Under the pieces are notes generated by a model. That model searched no databases. It was not told where the DNA came from and saw only the letters and a list, made by a program, of their open reading frames with translations. The position numbers were made by a program, and so were the translations under genes. A DNA stretch of 64,000 bases from 4572-123 sp002084545 (lineage in GTDB: Bacteria; Desulfobacterota; Desulfobacteria; Desulfobacterales; 4572-123), in assembly GCA_029939715.1 (NCBI GenBank), contig JAOZSJ010000002.1, positions 1 through 64,000 on the forward strand, given 5' to 3'. Numbering within the stretch: position 1 is the first letter of the stretch; every line of letters starts with the position of its first letter. Positions 42,350 through 51,736 of the stretch are shown in pieces.

Positions 42350-43525
42350 TTACATCATATCCTTCTGGGATTCAGTAATAGCCTTGTCCAGCCGGGCTGC
42401 CAGTCCCTGGGGGAGTCCTTCTATATCCACATTTAAAAAACCCCTTACAATGGTGGAAACCGCCTCATCCTCATCCAGCCCCCTGGCCATCAGGTATTCT
42501 ATTTCTCGCTGATCAATCTTACCCACGGCCGCTTCATGAGACATTTCGACTCCGGGCAGATATCCCCGCAGTTCAGGGATGGCATGCATGAGCCCGTCCT
42601 GGAGAATGAGCCCTTTACATTCCAGATGGGCCTTTATTCCGTTAGCTTTACCCACTAAATCTCCGCGTGCTATAATGGTCCCTCCGGCGGCTATCCCCCG
42701 TGAAATGATTTCAGCCCTTGTTTGCGGGGCGTTGAGTATGATCCGTGATCCGACATCAAGATGATCGCCCTTCCCCGCCACCAGTATACTGTTAAATCGG
42801 GCCACGGCCCCTTTGCCGTCAAGATAGGTTGTGGGAAACATCTCAAGCGACCCCACCGGTTTAAGAGAAATATAGTTGGAAATCAGCGTCCCGCCTTCCT
42901 CAACATGAGTCACACTGCGCGGTCGAACATTTATATTTTCTCCCCAGTCGTGAATCATGGTAAAGGTTAATTTGGCGCCTTTTTTTACATAAAACTCGGA
43001 AACGCCTATGTGTAATCCTGAATTTAAATGATCCGCGGTTGCACATCCGGTAATAATGTGAACTTCGGAATTTTCCTCGGCGATAACAATATTATGAACA
43101 TTCTGTGAAAATCCTTCACTGGAAATGTACAGACAGGACTGCACTGGATCTTTCAGCTTGACTCCCGGCAAAGCTCTGATGAAATATCCCTCATGGGGTG
43201 ATTTATTAACATTTTCAGTAAACCGGTCCTTATCCGGTGCAATACTTTTCCACATATAATCCAAAAGCCAGGGATGTGTGTCACGGGCTTTTGTAATTCC
43301 CATTACTTCCACACCCGCCTGAGTACTGTTGCAGTGAATAACTGATTGATCTTTTTGAATAAAGGTCCCGGCTCGGGCTTTTTCATTTGTATCTACGCCT
43401 ACATTTAAAAACTGCGCGGAATCCTGTGGCTTGATTGTGGAAAGCTGTTCAATATAGGAATATTTCCGGGCATCACCCATGTAATCTCCGGGGTTTACGT
43501 TATCGTTTTTGTTTATATGGCACAT
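42350..43525 (-). CDS. sufB: SufB/SufD-type Fe-S scaffold protein
   Basis: This protein of about 391 residues is a SufBD beta-helix scaffold subunit. KNTNE-type N-terminal sequences are followed by a long parallel beta-helix (HIITGCATADHLNSGLHIGVSEFYV, FNSILVAGKGDHLDVGSRI). The C-terminal helical part includes MSHEAAVGKIDQREIEYLMARGLDEDEA near 325. I chose ATG at 43525: AAGGAG lies 8 bases upstream. The GTG at 43534 would overlap that site. Only one SufBD gene is present, so it would form a SufB-SufC complex without SufD, the SUF-like minimal arrangement. Confidence 0.9.
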   Translation of the reverse strand: MCHINKNDNVNPGDYMGDARKYSYIEQLSTIKPQDSAQFLNVGVDTNEKARAGTFIQKDQSVIHCNSTQAGVEVMGITKARDTHPWLLDYMWKSIAPDKDRFTENVNKSPHEGYFIRALPGVKLKDPVQSCLYISSEGFSQNVHNIVIAEENSEVHIITGCATADHLNSGLHIGVSEFYVKKGAKLTFTMIHDWGENINVRPRSVTHVEEGGTLISNYISLKPVGSLEMFPTTYLDGKGAVARFNSILVAGKGDHLDVGSRIILNAPQTRAEIISRGIAAGGTIIARGDLVGKANGIKAHLECKGLILQDGLMHAIPELRGYLPGVEMSHEAAVGKIDQREIEYLMARGLDEDEAVSTIVRGFLNVDIEGLPQGLAARLDKAITESQKDMM

Positions 43526-44271
43526 CTGACACACTCCTTATAACCGTATTCGCGAATCCATTTCAGAAGTTCTCTTGCATTTCTTGAACAGCATAAAACA
43601 CCGTCAATAAGTACCTGCCCTTTGTCGGCGGTTATATAGTCCAGAATATGTCCGGTATGGGTAATGACCAGTGCTGATTTTGCATTGGCCTCAATAATGT
43701 TTTTGTGCGGTATTTCACGAATACATCGAACACCCCGATTCAAAAGCTTGTTGATGGTTTCTCCCAGAAGAATGATACTCTCGAGATCCACACCCGATTC
43801 AGGTTCATCCAGCAAAACAAGGTCGGGCTGCTGTGCCGTTAGCTGAAGCAGCTCGGAACGTTTTATCTCCCCGCCGGAAAAATCCTGATTAACATCCCGC
43901 TCCAAAAAATTAGAAAATCGTAAATCCTGGGCCAGATCCTCAACATCAATCCGTCTGCCGTTTCCGCATATTTCAACGATATCCCTGGTTTTCAGACCAT
44001 TTATCGTCGGGGGCCTCTGAAACATCACGCCTATTCCGAGCCGGGCCCGTTCATGAACAGGCATATAGGTGATATCCTCACCCTTGAATGTAATTTTCCC
44101 ATGGGTAACGCGATACCCGGAAAATCCCATCAGAGTCATCATCAGGCTTGTCTTGCCCGATCCGTTGGGACCAAAGAGGACATGGGTTTCCCCTTTAGGG
44201 ATTTCCATATTGATATTTTTTAATATCGGTTTTCCACCGACTTCAACTTTGAGTTCTTCAATTTGAAGCAT
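43513..44271 (-). CDS. sufC: Fe-S assembly ATPase SufC
   Basis: This 252-residue ABC-type ATPase powers the SufB scaffold. Walker A GPNGSGKTSL is near residue 35. The SufC-type signature FSGGEIKRSELLQL is near 142, Walker B LVLLDEPESGVDLES near 162, and the H-loop VITHTGHILDYI near 202. It is the first gene of the group and overlaps sufB by 13 bases. No sufS, sufU, sufE or iscR is in the window. Confidence 0.93.
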   Translation of the reverse strand: MLQIEELKVEVGGKPILKNINMEIPKGETHVLFGPNGSGKTSLMMTLMGFSGYRVTHGKITFKGEDITYMPVHERARLGIGVMFQRPPTINGLKTRDIVEICGNGRRIDVEDLAQDLRFSNFLERDVNQDFSGGEIKRSELLQLTAQQPDLVLLDEPESGVDLESIILLGETINKLLNRGVRCIREIPHKNIIEANAKSALVITHTGHILDYITADKGQVLIDGVLCCSRNARELLKWIREYGYKECVRCAI

Positions 44272-44341
44272 TTATTCAACTCCATGACATATCAGGTTAT
44301 GGGTCATTTGTTGTACGATTTATACTAAAAGGGGAGAAAAT

Positions 44342-44777
<436 letters not shown>

Positions 44778-44782
44778 AAATT

Positions 44783-45511
44783 TTAATTTTCAGTTTCAAG
44801 GCTCAAATTTCCCTGCCAATAAATAATCCGGTCACAATGAGGGCAGAATTTCAAGCTGTCGCAACGCTGAATTTCATTATATGCCTGTGGCGGAATATTC
44901 ATGTGGCATCCCTGACATACGGCATTATTTACCGGAACAATGGCGGCCCCGAAAACTTTTCCGTTGACCTTTAAAAATTTTTTCAAAATATCAGGTTCTA
45001 TTCCCTCGCAGCCGCCTTGCCAGTCTTGCCGCAAATTGACAAGTTTTTCATTATCCATGGAGGCTTGACTCTGGATCTTTTCTTTTTCGGCCTTTATCTC
45101 TTCGCCGATCAGCATGAAGTCCTTTTTTTGGTCATTAATACCTTTTTCCAATTCATCAATTTGTTCAAGACTGTCAAGCATCTGTTCTTCGGTTTTGGAA
45201 ATTTTTAACTTCAATTCATCGATTTCTTTCAGCATGCTCCTGTATTCACGATTTGTTTTGACCACTTTCATTTTTTCCTGGCTTTTATTTATCATGGATT
45301 GACTGGTCTGTATCTCCACGTCATATTCACGATATTCCTTTTTTTTGATTTCCAGGGCGGCTGAATCTTCTTCAATTTTTTTTTCATGAAATTCAAACTG
45401 TTTATCGAGTTCCTTGAGTTTTTTTTTAACATCATCCAGTCTGTGGGTTATTTCACTAATCCGGGCTTCAATCGTTTGAAGTTTTACTAAGCGCTTTATC
45501 TGATCCTTCAT
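44783..45511 (-). CDS. Coiled-coil protein with C4 zinc ribbon
   Basis: This protein of about 242 residues has a long antiparallel coiled coil (about 1-170) followed by a C-terminal zinc ribbon. The paired cysteines are CQGCHMNIPP near residue 197 and CPHCDRIIYW near 223. Homologues are widespread and annotated as C4-type zinc ribbon proteins. Their exact role is uncertain, although RNA or ribosome association has been suggested. I chose ATG at 45511. It lies in the conserved nif3-zinc ribbon-rnpB order of deltaproteobacteria. Confidence 0.85.
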   Translation of the reverse strand: MKDQIKRLVKLQTIEARISEITHRLDDVKKKLKELDKQFEFHEKKIEEDSAALEIKKKEYREYDVEIQTSQSMINKSQEKMKVVKTNREYRSMLKEIDELKLKISKTEEQMLDSLEQIDELEKGINDQKKDFMLIGEEIKAEKEKIQSQASMDNEKLVNLRQDWQGGCEGIEPDILKKFLKVNGKVFGAAIVPVNNAVCQGCHMNIPPQAYNEIQRCDSLKFCPHCDRIIYWQGNLSLETEN

Positions 45512-45641
45512 ACTTACCACTCACCACCTGTTTATTAATGGTTAAATAAAATGTTTATACAATAGTGAATCAATCGCTTTATCTAAAAAGCATAATACCT
45601 GACATAGCATAATGCAAGTTCACGGTTATTTTTTCTCGGCA

Positions 45642-46490
45642 TTATCTTTTTTTTAAAATCCTTAATATCGAATCATCAAAATTCCAGAATGGATCTTGTT
45701 CAATCATGCAGGCTTCGACACCTATATCCATTCTATTGTCAACAGTCATCTTGCGCAGCCGTTTTACAACGGTATCTATGATTAAATGCTCTGATGCAAA
45801 ATGCCCTATATCTATTAGCCCCAGATTAGCGGATTCAACATCCCTGGCATTATGATATCCTAAATCCCCGCTTATATAAACCTGGGCCCCGGAGGAAAAA
45901 AAATGATTCATCAGTCCTGAGCCGCTGCCGCCGCAGACTGCCGCTTTAAAAACACGCAGATCCGGATTTCCGGCAATCCTGATATTTTCAAGACCAAGTT
46001 TTTCCCTTACAATCCCACTGAAATCCTTGAGAGACATCTCCTCTTCAAGCTCGCCGATTCGTCCCAGTCCACGGCGGCTTTCCGAGTTTTTTTCCCCGGC
46101 GGTTTCCTCAAGTATAGATGTGTTTTTCAATCCGATTCGCGCGGCCAGCACATCATTTACACCTCCCGATACGGCATCAAGATTTGTGTGTGCTGTAAAT
46201 ATCGCGATTTTGTTTTGGATCGCCCTGTGGATAATACTGCCGACGGCAGTATTTAAATCAATTGATTTCAGCGGTTTAAAGATAAGAGGGTGATGTGTAA
46301 CTATAAGATCCACATCGCTATCGCAGGCAGCGGCCATCACTTGTGGGGCAGGATCAAGTGCAATCCAGATTTTGTGCACATTCCATTCAGTCAATCCTAC
46401 CTGCAACCCGACATTATCCCAGTTTTCGGCAAGATCAGGCGGGGCGATCGTGTCCATCATGGTAATGATATCGGCGACATTGGCTTTCAT
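45642..46490 (-). CDS. Nif3-like dinuclear metal-centre protein
   Basis: This protein of about 282 residues is of the Nif3/YbgI/DUF34 family, ring-shaped hexamers with a two-metal site per subunit. Metal ligands are recognisable in VTHHPLIF near residue 68, FTAHTNLDA near 105 and the C-terminal IDIGHFASEH near 225. The substrate is debated (a GTP-cyclohydrolase-like or NAD-salvage role has been proposed). ATG at 46490 is chosen because AGGAAAG lies 8 bases upstream. The longer frame to 46526 lacks a site. Confidence 0.85.
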   Translation of the reverse strand: MKANVADIITMMDTIAPPDLAENWDNVGLQVGLTEWNVHKIWIALDPAPQVMAAACDSDVDLIVTHHPLIFKPLKSIDLNTAVGSIIHRAIQNKIAIFTAHTNLDAVSGGVNDVLAARIGLKNTSILEETAGEKNSESRRGLGRIGELEEEMSLKDFSGIVREKLGLENIRIAGNPDLRVFKAAVCGGSGSGLMNHFFSSGAQVYISGDLGYHNARDVESANLGLIDIGHFASEHLIIDTVVKRLRKMTVDNRMDIGVEACMIEQDPFWNFDDSILRILKKR

Positions 46491-46574
46491 GGCAAATTCT
46501 TTCCTGTCGGCATGGATGGATAGCAAAAAAAGTCTTGAAGCAAATCATACTTTGCCGGGCTTCGGATGAAATTT

Positions 46575-46608
46575 AAAAAAAAAGCGTGGTGTATTGTGAT
46601 CACCACGC
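46575..46608 (-). terminator. Intrinsic terminator downstream of tRNA and rpoD
   Basis: On the minus strand GCGTGGTG (46608-46601) pairs perfectly with CACCACGC (46591-46584), and nine T residues follow (46583-46575, one base interrupted at the end). It lies after the tRNA and before the Nif3 gene, so it ends the dnaG-rpoD-tRNA transcript. Confidence 0.85.
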
Positions 46609-46704
46609 CTTTTCAGCTTTATATTCAAAACAGTAAAACAGCCTCATTTTCCACCTTTCTCAATATTGCATATTTGATTTCCGCCTGTTTGAAAAATTAG
46701 GATA

Positions 46705-46777
46705 TGGGCCCACCTGGAATCGAACCAGGGACCTACCGGTTATGAGCCGGTGGCTCTGCCAGCTGAGCTATAGGCCC
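46705..46777 (-). tRNA. tRNA with CAT anticodon (Met elongator or Ile2)
   Basis: A 73-nt cloverleaf on the minus strand. The acceptor GGGCCTA pairs with TGGGCCC (one G-T wobble). It has a D-arm with GCTCAG, an anticodon stem ACCGG/CCGGT with anticodon CAT (46744-46742), and a T-arm with GGTTCGATTCC. The 3' CCA is not encoded. The CAT anticodon could be elongator Met or lysidine-modified Ile2. No initiator-type unpaired 1-72 position is seen. Confidence 0.93.
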
Positions 46778-46928
46778 ATACGACAAACTAGCGCTAAGTC
46801 GAAAGTTTAAAAAATATCGAGCAATAGTTATTTTGTTCGCTCAAGGTTCGTGGAGCAAATAACTTGGATTTCTTACTAACTTCAGAAAATTCTTTTGTCA
46901 AGTATTATAGTCGTTGTAATTCGATTTT

Positions 46929-48866
46929 TCAAATTTCAATAAAACTTTTTAATTTACGACTACGCGTCGGATGCCTCAGTTTTCTCAATGCCTTGGCTTC
47001 AATCTGCCTTATCCGTTCACGGGTAACAGCGAAATCCTGTCCCACCTCTTCAAGGGTATGGTCTGCTTTTTCCCCGATACCGAAACGCATCCGAAGTACT
47101 TTTTCTTCGCGGGGAGTCAGTGTCGCAAGAACTTTTCGTGTCTGTTCGGCCAGATTCAGGCTGACCGCGGCATCCGAGGGCAGTACAAATTTTTTGTCTT
47201 CGATAAAGTCTCCCAGATGACTGTCCTCTTCCTCTCCGATCGGTGTTTCCAGGGAAATAGGTTCTCTGGCTATTTTTAATACCTTGCGAACCTTTTCCAG
47301 TGGGATTTCCATTTTCTCGGCAATTTCGGCGGGCTTTGGTTCTCTCCCAAGTTCCTGTACCAGATAGCGGGAAGTCCGGATCAATTTATTAATGGTTTCA
47401 ATCATATGAACCGGAATACGTATGGTTCTGGCCTGGTCCGCAATGGCGCGTGTAATGGCCTGACGTATCCACCAGGTTGCATAGGTGCTGAATTTATATC
47501 CCCTGCGATATTCAAACTTATCAACCGCCTTCATCAACCCGATGTTGCCTTCTTGAATCAGATCCAGAAACTGCAATCCCCTGTTGGTATATTTTTTGGC
47601 AATACTGACAACAAGCCGCAGGTTGGCCTTAATCAATTCACTTTTAGCCAGCTTAGCCTTCCACCTGCCATCGTCGACACCGGAGATAATTCGTTTTAAG
47701 CTCCGGCTGTTGGCTTTTATTAAATTTTCTTTTTCATCCTGCTCTTCCTGGATTCTTTTCAAATCGCAAAAAATTAAAGCCCGGTCTTCTTTTTCCAAAT
47801 CACAGCGGGGTCCGGACCATTTTAAAAATATATCTTCCGATTTCAAATTTTCCCGAAGTTCGGTAACAGATACGCCCAAACTTTCCGCACACATGCTTAC
47901 CAGCTTATTTCTGGTATCAAACCACTCAATATGCTCCCTGATATTTTTCTCTATCTTATCGATCATACTGCTTTCCAGGCGCCATCCCTGCAAGGCCTCG
48001 AATATCTTGGTGCACCGCCGCGCTATACATCTTCGAATTCTGCGCTGTTCATCGGAAGCATAATTATTTGAAAACAGTTTGTATCGATACTCCCTGTTTT
48101 CCGCATCTATATTTCGAATAACATTGATGGTATTCAGGAAGCTTTCTATCTGCAGGATTTCATCAACATAAGTATCGCCCTCATCAATATCTCTCAATAC
48201 ATGCTTGGGACGCAGTTCTCCTTTTTCAATATGATCCGCCAGATCAAAGATACATTTAACGCCGATCGTTGTTTCAAGCAAGGATTTCAGAACATTCTGT
48301 TCACCGGCTTCGATTTTTTTGGCTATCTCCACCTCTCCTTCACGGCTTAAGAGTGTCACCATTCCCATCTCACGCAGATACATCTTGACCGGATCAGTGA
48401 CTGCACTGAATTCATTGACCGAAGCGCTTTTGCTCTTGGCGGTTTTTGCCGCGGTCTTCTTTTTGACCGTTAAAATACTTTGTTTTTCCTCGTCCACGAT
48501 CTTTACATTCAGTTTATCAAAAAGAATCAGGGTATCATCTATCTGTTCCGCGGAAAGCATATCTTCCGGAAGTGCTTTATTAATTTCGTTATAAGACAAA
48601 TAACCCTGGTCTTGACCTTTCAGAACCAATTCATGTATCGCCTTTTTATTGATCACGATTTTATCACCCTGCTTTTGAACCGCATTTTTCCGGGTACGTT
48701 TTTTTTTAATTTTTCCTTTTTTCTCTTTAGATTGCGCCCTGCCGCTTTTAGAACCGGATTTAGCGGGTTTCTTTTTTGCATCTTGATTTGTCCCTGTGCT
48801 TTTTTGGGCAGCCATTTTTGTTTCCTTTAGTGACTCATTTACTTTTTCAACGGATTTTCCGGCCAT
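46929..48866 (-). CDS. rpoD: Primary sigma factor sigma-70
   Basis: This 645-residue vegetative sigma factor has a Lys-rich N-terminal extension (about 1-65), region 1.1, a non-conserved spacer, and region 2 with DLIQEGNIGLMKAVDKFEYRRG and TYATWWIRQAITRAI. Region 3 follows, then region 4 with DHTLEEVGQDFAVTRERIRQIEAKALRKL at the C-terminus. AGGAGG 9 bases before ATG fixes the start. It lies downstream of dnaG on the same strand, as in the macromolecular-synthesis operon of other bacteria, with a repeat element in between. Confidence 0.96.
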   Translation of the reverse strand: MAGKSVEKVNESLKETKMAAQKSTGTNQDAKKKPAKSGSKSGRAQSKEKKGKIKKKRTRKNAVQKQGDKIVINKKAIHELVLKGQDQGYLSYNEINKALPEDMLSAEQIDDTLILFDKLNVKIVDEEKQSILTVKKKTAAKTAKSKSASVNEFSAVTDPVKMYLREMGMVTLLSREGEVEIAKKIEAGEQNVLKSLLETTIGVKCIFDLADHIEKGELRPKHVLRDIDEGDTYVDEILQIESFLNTINVIRNIDAENREYRYKLFSNNYASDEQRRIRRCIARRCTKIFEALQGWRLESSMIDKIEKNIREHIEWFDTRNKLVSMCAESLGVSVTELRENLKSEDIFLKWSGPRCDLEKEDRALIFCDLKRIQEEQDEKENLIKANSRSLKRIISGVDDGRWKAKLAKSELIKANLRLVVSIAKKYTNRGLQFLDLIQEGNIGLMKAVDKFEYRRGYKFSTYATWWIRQAITRAIADQARTIRIPVHMIETINKLIRTSRYLVQELGREPKPAEIAEKMEIPLEKVRKVLKIAREPISLETPIGEEEDSHLGDFIEDKKFVLPSDAAVSLNLAEQTRKVLATLTPREEKVLRMRFGIGEKADHTLEEVGQDFAVTRERIRQIEAKALRKLRHPTRSRKLKSFIEI

Positions 48867-48910
48867 AGATTAAAGCCTCCTGCAACACCGACAAATTTTG
48901 GGTAATGATT

Positions 48911-49035
48911 GACGGTCCCGTAAAAAGTCCAACTTCTTCGTTGCGCTGCATTTCGTAATCATTCAACGTACGCTAAGTACGCCTCATGATTACAAAATTT
49001 GCACGCCTTGAATTTGAACCTTTTACGAGACCGTC
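48911..49035. repeat. MITE-like element with terminal inverted repeats
   Basis: This 125-bp block has 22-base imperfect terminal inverted repeats. The left end is GACGGTCCCGTAAAAAGTCC (48911-48930) and the right end reads TTTTACGAGACCGTC (49021-49035). The interior is also a long imperfect palindrome, with GTAATCAT and CGTAC matching GTACG and ATGATTAC around GCTAA near 48978. It encodes no protein. It lies between dnaG and rpoD and resembles a miniature inverted-repeat element. Confidence 0.82.
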
Positions 49036-50921
49036 TAAATTCGACTTTTTACGAGTTTATCATGATTAACTTTTGTATTTTTTACCAAATATTTTTTTCG
49101 TGCCTGAATCTGTTTTTGTTTCAGTAATTGCAAAAGCAATGCATGATCATTATTATTTTCAGCCGCTCTTATTTCCTTAAGCAAGTCATTATCACCACGC
49201 TTGCAACTGTTTTCGAACTGTGTCAGCAGTTTATTACAGCCGCTTTGATCCCAGTCGACATCCTCGATTATAAGTGAAATCACCGTGCTTCGTATTTCCG
49301 GTTCGCTTATTGATGAGAGGATATCCGCAATGCGTCCGGAATTGTTTCTTTCCGATCCGGATATTTTTTTTTCACCCGCAGCCGTATTTTTTAGGATAAT
49401 CATTTTTCCGATGGATCGCAAATTTTTATCTTCAAAATGATCAATTACATTACGTTTGATGATTTCCGGTACAATCTCGGGAAACTGAAGAAGCATGGCA
49501 ATAATTTGTTTTTCCAGGCGTATGCCTTTCCCCCCGCTGGATTTTTTATCGACCGGGCCGTTCTTCCCGTGTACTTCGAGTACCTGTAATTTATTTTTTT
49601 CCGACTTTGAAATTTTCCTGACTTTTTCTATAATCGCAACCTCGTCAACACCAATGCGTTCTGCAAGGTCTTTTATGTAGAGTGAGCGCTCCACATCGTC
49701 CCCAATGGCAGCAAGTGTATCCAGAAGGTCCGCAATAATTCTGATTTTGCCTTCGATGGAAAGGCCATGTTTCTTTACGGCCGAATCGATCAGAAACGGT
49801 ATGATACCCAGTGCATGTCCGGCAAGTTCGACAAATCGTTCGGAGCCGAATTCAAGCAGGTATGAATCAGGATCATGACCGGTTGGCAGTACCATGATGC
49901 GGGCATCAACATACTCTTTCTTAAACAGTTCAATACTTCGCCGGGCCGCCTTGATTCCGGCCGCATCGGAATCATAAACAAGAATTACCTGACCTTGTTT
50001 GCCGATAATTCCTTTTAATATGCGTACATGCTCCGCGGTCATTGATGTTCCCAGGGTTGCAACAGCATTGGCTATCCGGTGCTGATGAAGAGCCAGAACA
50101 TCAAAATACCCTTCTGCTATATATATTTTTTTATCGACTCTGGCAGGACGCCGGGCAGCATGAAGACCGTACAGGGAACGACTCTTGTTGTAGACCGGGG
50201 TTTCCGGCGAATTAAGGTACTTCGGCAGGGAATCATCCATGACCCGGCCGCCGAATCCGATAATCTGCATGCTGGAATTGAAAATAGGAAAAATAATACG
50301 GTCTCTGAAACGATCCCAGGTTCTGTTGCTGTTTTCTTTTGTAACAATCATGCCGGATTTTTGAATCAGGGTTTGAGGCATTTTGTTTTTTGAAAAAACT
50401 TTAACCAGGCTGTCCCAGCTCCCGGGCGCATAGCCTAATTTAAAAGATTCAATAATCCGGTCCGTCATACCCCGCCGGTTCAGATATTTTCTGGCTTTAT
50501 CCCCTTTGGTACTTTTCATCAGCATATGCTGATAAAATTCCATGATCCGGCGATTTAATGCATAAAGGTTCTCTTTTTCCGAAATCCGTCTTTTCTGGGC
50601 CGGCGCCATTTGGGGCGTGGGGATCTCAATCCCGCAGCGCCTTGCCAGCATCCGGACCGCATCCGGGAAACTCATGCCGTCTTGCTTCATTAAAAAATTA
50701 AAAATATTTCCACCGACGCCGCATCCGAAGCAGTGGAATATCTGTTTATCAGGGTTGACCGTAAACGATGGGGTTTTTTCCGAATGAAACGGGCAGAGCC
50801 CAACATAATTTTTGCCGGCTTTTTTTAATACCACCGATTCGGAAACAATCTCGATGATATCAGCGGCATTTTCTATGGTTCGAATTGTTTCTTCGGGAAT
50901 AAAATTCGCCAATGCACCCAC
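49035..50921 (-). CDS. dnaG: DNA primase
   Basis: This 628-residue primase synthesises RNA primers for replication. The N-terminal CHC2 zinc finger is visible (CPFHSEKTPSF near residue 43, HCFGCGVGG near 62). The primase core has the TOPRIM motifs EGYFDVLALH near 270 and DSDAAGIKAARR near 315. The C-terminal DnaB-interacting region is less conserved. The start is GTG, and an in-frame TTG three codons later is possible. The last 10-11 codons lie in a dispersed repeat. It is followed by rpoD. Confidence 0.95.
   Translation of the reverse strand: MGALANFIPEETIRTIENAADIIEIVSESVVLKKAGKNYVGLCPFHSEKTPSFTVNPDKQIFHCFGCGVGGNIFNFLMKQDGMSFPDAVRMLARRCGIEIPTPQMAPAQKRRISEKENLYALNRRIMEFYQHMLMKSTKGDKARKYLNRRGMTDRIIESFKLGYAPGSWDSLVKVFSKNKMPQTLIQKSGMIVTKENSNRTWDRFRDRIIFPIFNSSMQIIGFGGRVMDDSLPKYLNSPETPVYNKSRSLYGLHAARRPARVDKKIYIAEGYFDVLALHQHRIANAVATLGTSMTAEHVRILKGIIGKQGQVILVYDSDAAGIKAARRSIELFKKEYVDARIMVLPTGHDPDSYLLEFGSERFVELAGHALGIIPFLIDSAVKKHGLSIEGKIRIIADLLDTLAAIGDDVERSLYIKDLAERIGVDEVAIIEKVRKISKSEKNKLQVLEVHGKNGPVDKKSSGGKGIRLEKQIIAMLLQFPEIVPEIIKRNVIDHFEDKNLRSIGKMIILKNTAAGEKKISGSERNNSGRIADILSSISEPEIRSTVISLIIEDVDWDQSGCNKLLTQFENSCKRGDNDLLKEIRAAENNNDHALLLQLLKQKQIQARKKYLVKNTKVNHDKLVKSRI
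49036..49069. repeat. Second repeat, shared with the palindrome at 11037
   Basis: TAAATTCGACTTTTTACGAG and the following TTTATCA nearly match bases 11052-11077 (one mismatch). It immediately follows the MITE-like element and overlaps the last codons of dnaG, so the DnaG C-terminal NHDKLVKSRI is encoded by repeat sequence. Confidence 0.8.
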
Positions 50922-51011
50922 CCTTTATTAACCGGGAAAGATAAGTACTGAACTTATCTCTGTCAATAGGATTTTGCGCCGCTGATAATTCAGGTTAAAT
51001 GACAGAAGTGG

Positions 51012-51707
51012 CTATCTGCCGGCCAGAGGGCTTTTCTCAAACAGTTCTTCAAGTCCCGCAACAGCCATCTGACCGGCCGTAATCCACTTTCCACCTCTTT
51101 TTAGAAACTTTTTTAAATTCAAAAAATTTTTATCAAGAGATCTCTGAGTTTCATCAAATTTCCCGCTCCATATGATGCGGCCGCTGTCAGCCCTGATAAT
51201 ATGAATATCAAATGTAACCGCGGCCGGGTCTTTTACTGAATAGTTTCGGCCAAGTCTTTCTTCAAATCGATATATATGCCCGGTTACTACCATATCGGCG
51301 TCAAGAATACGCCCGGTTTCCACAATCAGTTTTTTTTCCGACATTGTTTTTTGGCTTGAGTGTGTCAATTTTGAAATTACCCCAAGCGCGTTCGAAGATG
51401 GTATCATACGGCACCCCTTCTCCCGGCTGATCAATATTGTCAGATGACGGGCAAGAAGATCTTCGGCATCCTTTGCAACTTTGCCAGTCATGTAGACTTT
51501 TCCATCCAAAGGGCAGCGAACACTCACATTGTCGCCGTAAACAGCCGCCATGTTTTTAAAAGGCAAAACAAGGACCGCTTCCATGTGTAATGATTCAGGA
51601 GAAGTTGTCAATGTACCGACCGTACTTTTACAACCATTTCCAAAAACACAAATCGTGACTCCAAGTATTATGTAACAGATAACTTTATATATTGCTGTTT
51701 TCGGCAT
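51012..51707 (-). CDS. Predicted exported or lipoprotein-like protein
   Basis: This 231-residue protein has an N-terminal hydrophobic segment (about residues 8-22, ICYIILGVTICVFGNGC) ending in Cys. The lipobox (GNGC) is weak, so lipidation is uncertain. The mature part resembles CsgG/LpoB-like envelope proteins: VLPFKNMAAVYGD near 50, DADMVVTGHIYRFEERLG near 130, and IIWSGKFDETQRSL near 180. Function unknown; an envelope or assembly role is plausible. It lies 29 bases after hisB on the same strand, possibly co-transcribed. Confidence 0.68.
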   Translation of the reverse strand: MPKTAIYKVICYIILGVTICVFGNGCKSTVGTLTTSPESLHMEAVLVLPFKNMAAVYGDNVSVRCPLDGKVYMTGKVAKDAEDLLARHLTILISREKGCRMIPSSNALGVISKLTHSSQKTMSEKKLIVETGRILDADMVVTGHIYRFEERLGRNYSVKDPAAVTFDIHIIRADSGRIIWSGKFDETQRSLDKNFLNLKKFLKRGGKWITAGQMAVAGLEELFEKSPLAGR

Positions 51708-51736
51708 ATGGGCAGACCGTGGATAAATTGAATGTT

